From Priapulus caudatus (taxonomy: Eukaryota > Priapulida > Priapulimorpha > Priapulimorphida > Priapulidae): a stretch of DNA of 29,731 nt. The notes under the pieces are model-generated. The model made no database searches and had not been told where the DNA came from. It worked only from the letters and a program-made list of their open reading frames with translations. How positions within the stretch are numbered: position 1 is the stretch's first letter; the number at the start of each line of letters is the position of its first letter. Position numbers and translations under genes: made by a program. Where the stretch lies: NCBI RefSeq assembly GCF_000485595.1, contig NW_014577266.1:157593-187323 (forward strand), read 5' to 3'. Of this stretch, positions 10,811 to 20,566 are shown piece by piece.

Positions 10811-11340
10811 AAGTACCGGTACCTAATTGATTAGCCAAATCTATGATTCTACTCCTACAATGATCTCTTCCAATATACTTGCATACTGCTTGTAAGAATA
10901 AAGCTCATTTGTTCGTATATATAGGTTATAGTAAACTATAAACTAGATTAATCATAGTGATCACTCCCATAGTACGCAGAATTATGTAACCCTGACTTAA
11001 AACGAAAATATTAAAAATTATGCAAGCCAATAATTAAGAAACACAACTAAAATAAGTAAATGACAAAAATTCCAATATTAAAATTCCAATACTATATAGT
11101 ATACAACGATAAACAAATGTGCACACAATGTCATACACGAATATACCCTAATGTCTTTTACGGGGGCAGTGAGTCAACATCTATATTTTATCCGCTAAAT
11201 ATGCACGTGTTCATTTCTTACTCCCAGTGACAACAATAACAGCTGTTTTCAGTTACAGCCTATGATTAAATTGCAATGGCAATATGCTTGAAGCAGCACT
11301 AATATGCTATAAGGAGAGATCATAAAAAGGTGAATTTACA
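10811..11340. other. AT-rich stretch without recognisable features
   Basis: I see no repeat family, RNA gene or convincing coding frame here. Confidence 0.6.
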
Positions 11341-11389
11341 CAGTCGAGATGGACTGACCTCTGTCGAAACTCCAGTACTTACAGCAGTT

Positions 11390-11465
11390 ATCAAGTGCAG
11401 GGAACTCGGGAAGCTGCCGTTAGGAAATCAAGGTTGCTAACTGCTAAGCCACGACTCGGGTAGTA
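11390..11465 (-). repeat. Possible tRNA-related SINE head
   Basis: On the minus strand GTGGCTTAGCAGTTAGC resembles an RNA polymerase III A box, and GAGTTCCCTGC about 35 nt later could be a weakened B box (expected GTTCRANNC). There is no clear tail or target duplication, and the anticodon region does not fold convincingly. It may be chance. Confidence 0.22.
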
Positions 11466-11639
11466 GAAACTAGAAAGCCAATGGCAATATTATTAGTATT
11501 AGTACCTTTTAGAAGACAAGTTTGTCCGGTTCCCTGTCACAGCTTGAATCCTTCCTCATCTCAAATACACAATCCCATGTCCAGAATTAGCGCACAAAAG
11601 AATGTTTGACGAACAACTTGCACATTGTGGAAATATTTA

Positions 11640-11765
11640 GTTTGCTTCGTTTCTCGCTCGCGCCGAACAGCTACGCTGCAAAGACCGCCGATCAACGCTA
11701 TCCGCCATTGCGCGCCGCTCAGCCAATCAGCATCCTTGTTTCACATATAGATTCTGGGCGCCTAG
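11640..11765. promoter_or_regulatory. CpG-rich patch with CCAAT box, possible promoter
   Basis: In otherwise AT-rich DNA this patch has many CpG dinucleotides (tcgctcgcgccg, gcgcgccgc), an AGCCAATCAG NF-Y-type CCAAT box at 11721-11730, and on the minus strand an ATGGCGG motif next to GCGC. No downstream gene can be tied to it on either strand, so promoter function is an inference from composition. Confidence 0.3.
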
Positions 11766-11960
11766 CTCAGAAGATACAGATGTATTGATTGTAGCTGGTC
11801 ACCTGAGAAGCAGAGCCATCCTGGTTTTCAACGCAAGTCAAGAAGCCATAGTCCGTATAGTACTATGAGAAATTCAAATAAGATTGATGTGTGGGGAACA
11901 GGAAGCAAGTTGTTTTGAAGTATCCTCTTGTTATAAATACATAACGATTATACATATTAT

Positions 11961-11981
11961 ACGGTTGCAACTTGCAACCGT
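11961..11981. repeat. Perfect 21-nt palindrome
   Basis: ACGGTTGCAA, then C, then TTGCAACCGT. A second small palindrome (tgcatat/atatgca) follows at once. The role is unknown. The surrounding 11770-12690 is AT-rich with nothing else recognisable. Confidence 0.6.
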
Positions 11982-12697
11982 TGCATATACATATGCATCT
12001 GCTCTAGAGCCTTTATGGTTATATTACCAGGAAATCACAAAAATCAATAGCAAAGGATACTTAGATGTAAGCTATATAACTGAAAATAATATCAACTATT
12101 GATAGAAACCCCACATTTTTGTTTGATGCTGTTTCTAAAAAAAACTAGTGGCACTAAAAACTGTTTATAACAAAGTATTAAGCGTCCATATGTGCAATAA
12201 TTTAGCAAAAGGTTTTTCCAATAAATTTCTACTCAATGTAGTTTCATATCGATATGACGGCATACGGTTATAATAATACTAATTGATTGTAAAATTTAAT
12301 TATTCATTAGAAATATTGATCCTTGATGCAAAAATAAGTAGATTGTATTCAGGTTGCTCCTGGTAGCAAAGCATTGGTCGATGTTCAACGTTTCCACGTT
12401 CACGCGTATACGTGCGTTTCACGTTAACACCTATCAATAAAACTAATTAGCGAAATGCTAAATAAAACCCAACATCAAATACATGAATGATCAGTCTATT
12501 TACATATTATGTATGATCACACAATATATCATATTTAAATTATATATGTGCAATAATTATCGAAATCTGCTGGATTATAGCTATACTACGACGTATACAA
12601 ATAATTTGAGATTTTAATACGATACGTGTAAACGTCGATATGTATTCAAACTTTAGTAAGCACATGAGTAGGAAAACAATAACACATCGCTACACAT

Positions 12698-12765
12698 TTA
12701 CGTTGTACACTACGTACGCTACGTACGTTGTACGTTGTACGTTGTACGTTTACGTTGTACACACT
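12698..12765 (+). repeat. TTGTACG-type short tandem repeat
   Basis: Three to four ACGTTGT/ACGTTGTAC units with flanking TACGTACG palindromes. A ttacgttgtacac block occurs at both ends. Confidence 0.75.
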
Positions 12766-12769
12766 GTTG

Positions 12770-13399
12770 TAGATGTTCTAAACATTGTAAAATTCGTACA
12801 CGCCATTCTACCCTATAAAATTACAAAAATATCATCATATTAGTTATGCTACTGATCAGAATAGAATACCATAGCCAGGGCAAAATATTAGATAGCGAGA
12901 GCAAAACAATGACGATTGTGACTAAATCAATTGACGAAAGATGACCGACTGGAATAATGAACAAAGTGTAAATTCTTCCAGTGGAAAGTCTCAAGATATA
13001 AATCGCATGCGGTGTAGGATAGAGGTGTTGCGGTATTTTGCTTTATTGTTTACTGAATTTCTAAATGTTAGGTTATCCTATGGTTATTTGCAGCTTGTTA
13101 TGGTCATTTTCCCTGATCCAATAGGCCGCTGCCATTTGCCACCACATCCTCCATGCTGCGGCAATGAAGAGTAATGTACCGAATGTTTTGGGCAAATAAA
13201 ATCGTTCTCGACATATCGATAGCGTAGCCTCCACTTAATCCCACCCCTAGAATTTTGAAGAAAAATATAACATAACGATCCTAAAATAAACGTATAATGA
13301 ACAGTGAAGCAAATCGATCTCTTTTACTAATCTATACCACTTGTTGTTTATTTTTCATCATATGAATGTGTCAATTCCCAATACTCAGTTGGTCACGAA
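12770..13399. other. Stretch without recognisable features
   Basis: It contains a 77-codon open frame (12941-13174) with no recognisable domain. I see no repeats or RNA genes. Confidence 0.55.
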
Positions 13400-13545
13400 A
13401 TTTTAACCCGCATCCTCGTAACAACAGTGTTATTGGCAATTTTAGAGGTATATGATTTATACCTCTAATGATAATGATGATGATATGATGTATACCTCTA
13501 AAATTGCCAATAACACTGTTATGCATGCGGCAATTTGCATCAAAG
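13400..13545. repeat. Hairpin element with perfect 30-bp arms
   Basis: 13423-13452 and 13491-13520 are perfect reverse complements (arm begins AACAGTGTTATTGGC). The loop has short ATGATG repeats and repeats the aggtata/tatacct theme. Pairing continues imperfectly outward (ccgcat / atgcgg), so the full fold-back is about 145 bp. It looks like a small MITE remnant; no target duplication is clear. Confidence 0.75.
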
Positions 13546-13859
13546 TGTGCAACAAACTCTGTCATGTAATAAAGGTTTGATAACTCTCCGTATTTCTAGC
13601 AGTTATTTTAACATGTCCATAGACGATACTGGGATTAACAAGAAAAAGTGAAAGAAATACTGTTGCACTTCAATTTTCTCTGATATCGGCATAGAACTTC
13701 AACTAGACAACAGCAAATAAATAAGTGTATTTCGCAGTAGGGTTAAGTTAAGGTGCTCTATAGCATAGTACCAGAGCAGGCAATATTTGATTTCCCATAG
13801 GCAGATCTAACACTAAGGCCAAAATATTGTCATTGGTTCGCTGAGTAAAATGGATGATG

Positions 13860-14075
13860 ATGCAGTGATCCGAGCGTACGTGCGTGTGACGTGCATGTAT
13901 GCGATGTGTTCGCGCGCGCTCACATTTTCCTGCTGGGTGGGAGACAGCGTCGATGCGTAGAGGATTGGCGCATCGCCAGCCACGCGCGGCGTGATCAGGC
14001 GAGCGTCAGATCGTGGCGGCGTACGTGAAGCAGGGGAGCGCAATAAACGCGTGGAACGCATAACAGCGCTTACTG
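13860..14075. promoter_or_regulatory. CpG-rich patch, possible CpG island
   Basis: This is dense in CpG and GCGC (cgcgcgcgct, cacgcgcggcg, gcgtacgtg) against AT-rich flanks. No exon or initiator can be assigned. It ends about 200 bp before the CA microsatellite. Confidence 0.28.
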
Positions 14076-14282
14076 ATTAGCAGGCCTCCCTAATGAAGCA
14101 AAATCGCCGGCAATGGGTGCTTGGTGTGAAACTGGCTATGTAATTGCTGACCACATCATGTTAGCGCTAAACACGCAGTTTCGTTGTGCCTCGCTTTGTA
14201 AAAAGAACTTATAGGGGCATGCAGTCGATTGACAAGGAAAAATGTCCAAGGAAAAACCGGCGTTGAGAGCGCGACGGACAGC

Positions 14283-14283
<1 letters not shown>

Positions 14284-14362
<79 letters not shown>

Positions 14363-14384
14363 AGGAGGAGAGAGAGAGAGAGAG
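14284..14384 (+). repeat. (CA)n followed by (GA)n microsatellite
   Basis: About 38 CA units (14284-14359), then GAGAGG and GA units to the start of the N gap. Open frames here are artefacts of the repeat. Confidence 0.97.
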
Positions 14385-14394
14385 NNNNNNNNNN
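14385..14394. other. Assembly gap (10 N)
   Basis: Ten N directly follow a GA microsatellite. A round-number gap is probably a scaffold placeholder, so the real distance is unknown. Confidence 0.97.
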
Positions 14395-14429
14395 GTGCAG
14401 ATGCTCAATGTGTCGCTAATTGACATGTG

Positions 14430-14620
14430 ATATATTGATATATTGTTTTTAAAGGCAATTCGGCCAATTATGTAATAGTAACATTGCAGTTACGTAGTTT
14501 TTATCGTGTTTTAATCACTATCTATTTACTCTTGTTTGATATCGGTGAAAAAGCTCTTAGCTTATGTTAATAATGTTCATTATATACCGATGAAAATAAA
14601 TTTTACTTGAACTTGAACGG
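14430..14620 (+). mobile_element. Possible 3' end of a non-LTR retrotransposon or gene
   Basis: The stretch is T-rich and ends with gatgaaaataaattttac followed by two ttgaac units (14605-14618). An AATAAA signal followed by short TTGAAC/CTTGA repeats is a frequent 3' end of non-LTR elements in marine invertebrates. No reverse transcriptase coding sequence lies upstream in the visible sequence; it could be lost or hidden by the N gap. Confidence 0.3.
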
Positions 14621-15008
14621 TCACGCACGCCCGCACGCCCATGGAGCGGAATCGTGAATTTTGCAAGATCGTTGTAGACTGTGAGAAACCGACAGACAAA
14701 CATACTATTAGCGAGCAATAAAACGTGTGCATGCGCAGTAAAACGAGCAGATGCACGTCATCATACATTTAAAGTAAACTGGCCCTGTTATTATAGAAGT
14801 GTCGAAGACAGTTGGTTCAAATCTTTCAACTTACACGTATATCAATTGACCGGTAAGTAATCAATACGAATATTTAGAGATTTGCTTAAAAATGTTTTTA
14901 ACTATGAGAGCACGTTTTCTACTTTCCATTTGTATTTGTATTCACGCATGAAAACGTTAATTTTGCAAAAATTCATTCAAACTTATTAATTGGTCGTCGG
15001 AAGGAATG

Positions 15009-15066
15009 GTCCAATATCAAGAGCTCATGCATAATTAATAGCGTGACATGAGCTCTTGTCCAATAT
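15009..15066. repeat. Small hairpin flanked by a 9-bp direct repeat
   Basis: CAAGAGCTCATG (15018-15029) pairs perfectly with CATGAGCTCTTG (15047-15058). GTCCAATAT occurs directly before the hairpin (15009-15017) and again at 15058-15066, as a target duplication would. Confidence 0.55.
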
Positions 15067-15429
15067 ATACCACCCCATGACCTCATGATTCGCATCCGTG
15101 TTTTCATGCAGAAAACTACAAATACACCCATTGATTTGATGGCAGAATTAACAAGACTGTTTTCTCTGAATAATCGTGCAGTCGCGACATTCTAATAGTA
15201 CAATACACGCTGTACGTAAAACGCGGCAACGGGTAAAAAATATATGAATACGTTAAACAAATTTTTATTTCACTAATCTTAACGGCAAATTTTGCTCAGA
15301 ATATAGTAAAAATTCCAATTTATACAAATATATAATCAAGCTTCTGTGACGAGTTCCTACTCTCTGTTCGTTTTAACTATTCTGAACGTCATGTTGAATC
15401 ATTAATGCTGTTCAGGTACAACGTCAGCA

Positions 15430-15617
15430 GCTACAACGTTGCGCGTCATATTCTCGGTTATTGGCGATAGATGTCGCTGTGGCTAGCCTGAGCACCCAGG
15501 TGTGTTGACGGCGTTGTTATGATATTCTCCTGTTTTATCTGATTCTGCCACACCTGTCGTCGATCGAAAGACCTGAGTTTAATTGGAGCTCAATTTGATT
15601 AGCAACCTACAGCTCTG
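15430..15617 (+). other. Possible non-coding 5' exon ending in a strong splice donor
   Basis: The sequence is less AT-rich than its surroundings and ends agctctg/gtaagt, a consensus donor, with GT at 15618. There is no long open frame, so it would be 5' untranslated if real. There is no matching acceptor I can defend. The rest of 14620-16470 holds nothing recognisable. Confidence 0.15.
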
Positions 15618-16553
15618 GTAAGTTCTGCAACAGAAGATGATTACACAATAAAAGGAACGAATTCGTGGAGACGTTAATGCTAGACCGTAGACGGACCAAG
15701 TACTGGAGTAGTGGCTACGTGCCGTAACTTGGCGTAAGTATAGAAAACGGCTGTCTTTCAGATACGCTTGTACTTGTAGTTGTAGCTAGTAGAATCACAC
15801 TGCCACAGTTGTCAGTAATATTATAGGCGTTGCTGCAACACGTAATACAACTACAAGCGAGAAATCGAGAGTAATTAACGCTGTTAATGTTATGGATGTA
15901 GACCACCAAGAACCTCCTTTCTAATCGATTAGTATTACTAATAACTAAGGTCATTTTATAATTAAAACGTCTCAACTTGCCCCAAAGGCCCAAGTGCTTG
16001 TCATTTTGTACATGCTAAAGGTCGTACTGAATTGGCGTCAGCTGAGTAAATATTATATGACCGACTACAACGAGCTACTAACCTGCCTTCACTGCACTAT
16101 GCAGTTCAGAGATGGCTCGGTAACTCTAGCAAACAGCTGTCTGACTTTTTTTCACCCATTGATTAGATGCATTCGTGGTCATTTTGTATACCAGGTTCTC
16201 AATGTAGGATTGAGCCTGTCCGTTCTTATTCTGTGCTTCCCCATGGCTTAAACTTCGTTAACATACCTATAAAAACACACGCATGTGTTTACATAACAGA
16301 CTGCAATCTGTTAGTTACGTATGATTTATGATGACTGCATATATGTGTAATACTTTACGGAAACATTAAACACCCAGGTCTTTTTGGACTGTGTGATCAG
16401 CAGAAAATGACTTGTTGGTAAGTTTAGTGTGTATAGACGAGAGCTGACAATGCTATAGTGTGCTGTACATATTAAAGAATTTCTTTGAAATCATTGCTCT
16501 AAAAGGAAGAATAAAAAATTGCGACGTATAGTCTCACCTAGTAGCACTCATAA

Positions 16554-16793
16554 GGTCTATGTCCCCCAGGGTACTGCCGGAACGTACCCTGGGTACGGTC
16601 CGGTATACCGAAACGTACCCTGGTAACTATTTGATATGGTTAGGGTTAGGGGTATGGAGTAGGCGTAGGCGACTCGTTAGTGGAGTAGGCGAGGTACGGT
16701 CCGGCATATTAGATAATACCAGGGTACGTTCCGGTATACCGGACCGGACCGTACCCAGGGTACGTTCCGGCAGTTCCCGGGGGGACATAGACC
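16554..16793. mobile_element. GC-rich long-TIR hairpin element, copy 1
   Basis: The ends are GGTCTATGTCCCCC and GGGGGACATAGACC. Inward the arms continue as GGTACTGCCGGAACGTACCC, then blocks of GGTACGGTCCGGTATACCG, for about 70 bp each, separated by an AT/G-rich loop that includes ggttagggttagggg. GTAC and CCGG recur through the stem. The structure fits a MITE with long inverted termini. No target duplication is evident, and it has no coding capacity. Confidence 0.75.
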
Positions 16794-16886
16794 CTCTCAG
16801 CCCTAGTAGCGGATATATTACTGATTACACCAACTTGAAAAACGCTAAGAACTTATGCTGTTATAACATAGAAAATTGGAACTGAA

Positions 16887-18177
16887 CATGCTGTAACACC
16901 ATGGCATATTTATGTGTAGCGTACGGTACTTCGTTTCTATATTTAAATTGGCTCATATCTCACGCTATCAGCGAGATAGTCCGAGTTCGTAGAAATGGAG
17001 GCGGAAATTAAAAAAAGTAATCAAAATTTGAATCATGCATTTTTGGTGAATATAGCTAAGTACGAAGGTTCTAAGCCATGTTAATGTTACTCTAGAACAG
17101 GGAATAATTTTCCGCGGTATCGCATCGCAATTCGCGATGTATTTTCAGCGCATTTGGCTACGCATATTTTTTTATGAATCGCAGTTGTGCGATGCAGCCC
17201 ATGCGAGATGTAAACGGAAACATACAAGTTTACCAATTTTACTTTTATTCTCGGGCTGCTTTGCCGCGTCAATGAAATGCCACGTTACGCCGATTTTATT
17301 GATTTGTTACACACCACGGCCAAACGTGACTTTTAAACAATCCTGCACTCCCCCCCCCCCCCGTACATCAATCAATATGCCGCCCCAGGCACGTATACAC
17401 AGCCACGCTGTGCTGGCGCTGCACGCCTCTCGCGGGCTGCTTTCTTCGGCACCTTTGATAATATAAAGTGAGGATGTCGTGGTCGAGGAGTCGGATAGGC
17501 GCCTTCACAATCGTTAGAACTGTATTTCATCAATGTTGGAGATATATAACGTAAGGAACCAACATTTGATTAAAGTTGCTAGACAATTATTTTACCTCGC
17601 CAACATGGGCGAGTCAGCTTTAGCTTTCACAGCTCGCACGCCCGACATTATTTTTACTCGACATTGGCGAGCGGGGTTGCCAAGCTCGCACGCTGTTTAA
17701 ACGCTGCGGCAGCGTGCAGAATCGCTAGTGTGTCCTAGGCTTAAGCTAGCTGTGCCTGTCACAGGCCGACACGAATAACACGCCAAGCATGAACTGCGGT
17801 GTAAATTTGCACTGTGATTGTCTGGAAAAAAAATGCTATACCAATTTTATCCAATTGCTATGCAATATTTATTTTGTATAGCACATTTGCTATGCACATT
17901 TTTGGCTGGAATTGTTCCCAGAGACAGTTGTTGTGAATGAAGCGATTCGATATCAGAATTCTAGCTTTAATGCTTGACATATTTAATATTCAATTTTCAC
18001 GTAATATCATTCGATATCAGGTAATTTTACTTAAATTTGACGTCAAATGAAAAATGGTAGCCCTCACCTTTTTAGCTCACCTCTGACATTGTCAAGATGA
18101 GCTATTGCCATGGTCTCGTCGTCCGCTCCGTCGCGCGTCTGTCCTTCCGTCAACATTTGCTACGGTCAACGATAACT
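16887..18177 (+). repeat. Dispersed repeat copy B (split by insertion)
   Basis: 16887-17097 and 17922-18177 together match copy A (4788-5230) and 18590-19069. The AGCTCACC hairpin is at 18074-18103, with an extra TC. It is truncated at acgataact by the tandem-duplication junction. Confidence 0.85.
17098..17921. mobile_element. 824-bp insertion with CAGGGAA/TTCCCAG ends (hAT-like, non-autonomous)
   Basis: The limits are set by comparison with the uninterrupted site at 4991-5010. The left end reads CAGGGAATAATTTTCC; the right end on the other strand reads CTGGGAACAATTCC, giving an imperfect inverted terminus of about 14 bp of the CAGGG type. An 8-bp target duplication is not clean: the flanks share only AGA, perhaps because of consensus errors. 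The interior has CpG-rich blocks (gccgcgtcaatg, ctcgccaacatgggcgag), a C run of 13-14 (17350-17363), and a 109-codon frame (17137-17466) with no recognisable domain. No transposase is seen. Confidence 0.65.
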
Positions 18178-18259
18178 ATTAAAGAATTTCTTTAAAATCT
18201 TGCTCTAAAAGGAAGAATAAAAAATAGCGACGTATAGTCTCACCTAGTAGCACTCATAA

Positions 18260-18498
18260 GGTCTATGTCGCCCTAGGTACTGCCGGAACGTACCCTGGGT
18301 ATGGTCGCGGTATACGCGAAACGTACCCTGGTAACTATTTGATATGGTTAGGGGTATGGAGTAGGCGTAGCGACTCCCTAGACTCGTTAGTGGAGTAGGC
18401 GAGGTACGGTTCGGCATATTACGATAGTACCAGGGTACGTTTTCGTATACCGGACCGTACCCAGGGTACGTTCCGGCAGTACCCGGGTGACATAGACT
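18260..18498. mobile_element. GC-rich long-TIR hairpin element, copy 2
   Basis: This is the counterpart of 16554-16793 in the second duplication unit, at the same relative position, so it was copied with the unit rather than inserted independently. It carries extra bases and an internal cctagactcgttag change. Confidence 0.72.
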
Positions 18499-18589
18499 CT
18501 CTCAGCCCTAGTAGCGGATATATTACTGATTACACCAACTTGAAAAACGCTAGAGACTTATGCTGTTATAACATAGAAATTGGAATTGA

Positions 18590-18967
18590 ACATGCCTGTA
18601 ACACCATGGCATATTTATGTGTAGTCGTACGGTACTTCGTTTCTATAATTTAAATTGGGCTCATATCTCGCGCTATCAGGAGAGTAGTGCCGAGATTCGC
18701 AAGAAATGGAGGCGGAAATTAAAACAAGTAATCAAAATTTGAATTGTGGCATGTTTTGGTGAATACAGCTAAGTACGAAGGTTCTAAGCCATGTAATGTT
18801 ACTCTAGAGTCTAGACAGTTGTTGTGAATCAAGCGATTCGATATCAGAATTCTAGCTTTAATGCTTGACATATTGAATAATTCAATTTTCACGTAATATC
18901 ATTTGATATCAAAGGTTATTTTACTTAACTTTGACGTCAAAATGAAAAATGGTGCCCTCACCTTTTT
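18590..18967 (+). repeat. Upstream module of the dispersed repeat, copy C
   Basis: It matches 4788-5153 (copy A) and the split copy B. It carries actctagag/tctagacag at 18802-18820, where copy A has a single ctctagacag. Copy D lacks this module, so it may be a separate element that was duplicated together with the AGCTCACC module. Confidence 0.8.
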
Positions 18968-19410
18968 AGCTCACCTTGACATTGTCAAGATGAGCTATTG
19001 CCATGGGTTGTCGTCCTCCGTCCGTCCGTCTGTCTTCCGTCAACATTTGGCTAGCGGTCAACGAATACTCGGGAACCGTTTCACCCACATGTTTGAAATT
19101 GGGTATAGTTGTTACTGCTATGGCAGAGGTTTGAACGTCCTATTTTGGAGGCACGCCAGTTGAACGTACTTTCGGCCACGGCAATTTTTTGGCACAAATT
19201 GATTGTCATTAGTCAGTTCAGGTAAACGGATTTTTGCTATTTTGGTATGTGAATGAATAAGGGCCAGGGCTTTTAATATTTAAAAAAAATTTATGCAAAT
19301 TACTTAGGTTTTGGCAATTATATAGCATATTATATGGACACGCAGATAACAGTCTGTGGTGTCACACTCGTCTGTTCGTTTTTGCAAGATTTCATTGACA
19401 ATATCTTTAA

Positions 19411-19978
19411 AGGGACAGCAGGCACTCTAGGATTTTAACTGCATACAACTGTACTTACTGTATAACAAATCGCCCCACACGTATTTGTTTACCAGATACC
19501 TAATTTAATGTTATAATTAATTACACATCAACGCTACGAAATTTTAACGGGCGCCATGACACCCGCGACCGTGCGCCACCCCGAAAAGTTGCGTATTTGA
19601 CAATTTATTTTGGCACGTTATCAGACCGAGGGCTAATCACAAAAGTGCAATTATATTATACCTTATGCTATTTAACCAAACGAATTCATTTTAGGGCAAA
19701 TTTATCCATATTATAACTGAAACTATATGATGGTTGTTTATAAGAACCACGCCTCGGTCTGTAGCCTTGGCTGGAAAGTGGTTTTGCGCAACTTATCAGA
19801 TATGGTGGCGCTTTGAATGGCGCCACCGTCGTTGTAATCAAACTGTAGTCGTTTAGTTTTAAACATTTTTTAATAAATATTTCTAATGGTGATTGAATCG
19901 TGAAACTTTTTATGTAGCGTAATTTTAACCTAAATTACACTGAAAATAACCCTAGAACGCTAGAGTAAACGATTCCCT
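19411..19978 (+). mobile_element. piggyBac-like MITE, copy 1 (TTAA target duplication)
   Basis: TTAA flanks both sides (19407-19410 and 19979-19982). The ends read AGGGACAGCAGGCACTCTAG and, from the other strand, AGGGAATCGTTTACTCTAG, sharing AGGGA...ACTCTAG. Copy D has the joined, empty sequence atctTTAAtgcaa at 27757-27769 with a single TTAA, which proves insertion and fixes the limits. TTAA duplication is the hallmark of the piggyBac superfamily. At 568 bp it has no transposase and is non-autonomous. Confidence 0.85.
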
Positions 19979-20561
19979 TTAATGCAATATTGGTATTTCC
20001 TCCCACCCTGCCGATAAAACGTGCTATATTAGAGTAAAGTTTTACAAACATGTCGGAACGGCAGCATAACCTATTTATTTCGAATGCCATCGCTAAGAAA
20101 CATGCAAAGCGGGTATAGCGCCATCTACCGTCACAATTGTGATTCATTTTGCGTTTATAAATTATATATTGCGATATACAGATGGCAAACGCATGTGCTA
20201 CTGCTGAAAAACTCATAGGAAGTAAACAATTCCATGCAACCAATTAACCTTTGACAAAAGTTAGTTTATGGGCAGGCGAAACGCCAATTGTCACGTGGGT
20301 AAGTATAGCTAAGCTACGTGGAATAAGCGTATCCTCTCAATCTTACACGTTTACAGCATCGGGAGCTTCGCTTTTTGGCAGTGCCTAGAATTGAATATTA
20401 TAAAAAACTCGTTATTGGGCGATCATTTAGGTGAACGCCATCACTCGCCCACATCTCAGACTTTCACATCTCAAACATTTATTTTACATAAAAAAATTAC
20501 ACATAATTATCAAGAGTATATAATGGCAGTTTCCATAATATCCCCCCTCCTTCGTTTCTAT

Positions 20562-20566
20562 AATGT
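20562..20566 (+). other. Empty SINE target site (AATGT)
   Basis: Here ctataatgtacgtcgatg is uninterrupted, whereas at 28023-28407 the same sequence is split by a SINE flanked by AATGT on both sides. Confidence 0.75.

Larger units (their letters stand above)
16471..18177 (+). repeat. Tandem duplication, unit 1 (with insertion)
   Basis: It starts attaaagaatttcttt and contains in order: a GC-rich hairpin element (16554-16793), a stretch with tagcggatatattactg, the upstream module from about 16887, an 824-bp insertion (17098-17921), and the rest of the repeat up to acgataact. At 18178 the start sequence appears again. Without the insertion the unit is about 883 bp. Compared with the other copies it lacks everything after acgataact, which unit 2 retains. 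Confidence 0.85.
18178..19069 (+). repeat. Tandem duplication, unit 2
   Basis: It repeats unit 1 in the same order and orientation without the 824-bp insertion. Many single-base insertions relative to unit 1 and copy A (for example ggtcgcggtatacgcgaaac) point to poor consensus here. After 19069 it continues into the rest of the AGCTCACC repeat. Confidence 0.85.

Noticed and set aside
11330-11390. Micro-exon on the minus strand before a GTAAGT
   Set aside because: The open segment is under 40 nt and there is no convincing acceptor.
14136-14430. Long Thr-His and Cys-Val frames on both strands
   Set aside because: They are translations of the CA microsatellite and cross the N gap.
16638-16655. 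TTAGGG units as a telomere or interstitial telomere
   Set aside because: Only two units, in the loop of a hairpin element, and not kept intact in the second copy.
16559-16885. 108-codon frame rich in Arg and Gly
   Set aside because: It is a translation of the GC-rich hairpin element and is not kept in the second copy at 18260-18498.
19935-20243. 102-codon minus-strand frame with hydrophobic segments
   Set aside because: It spans the MITE end and host repeat; the equivalent region of copy D is not open.
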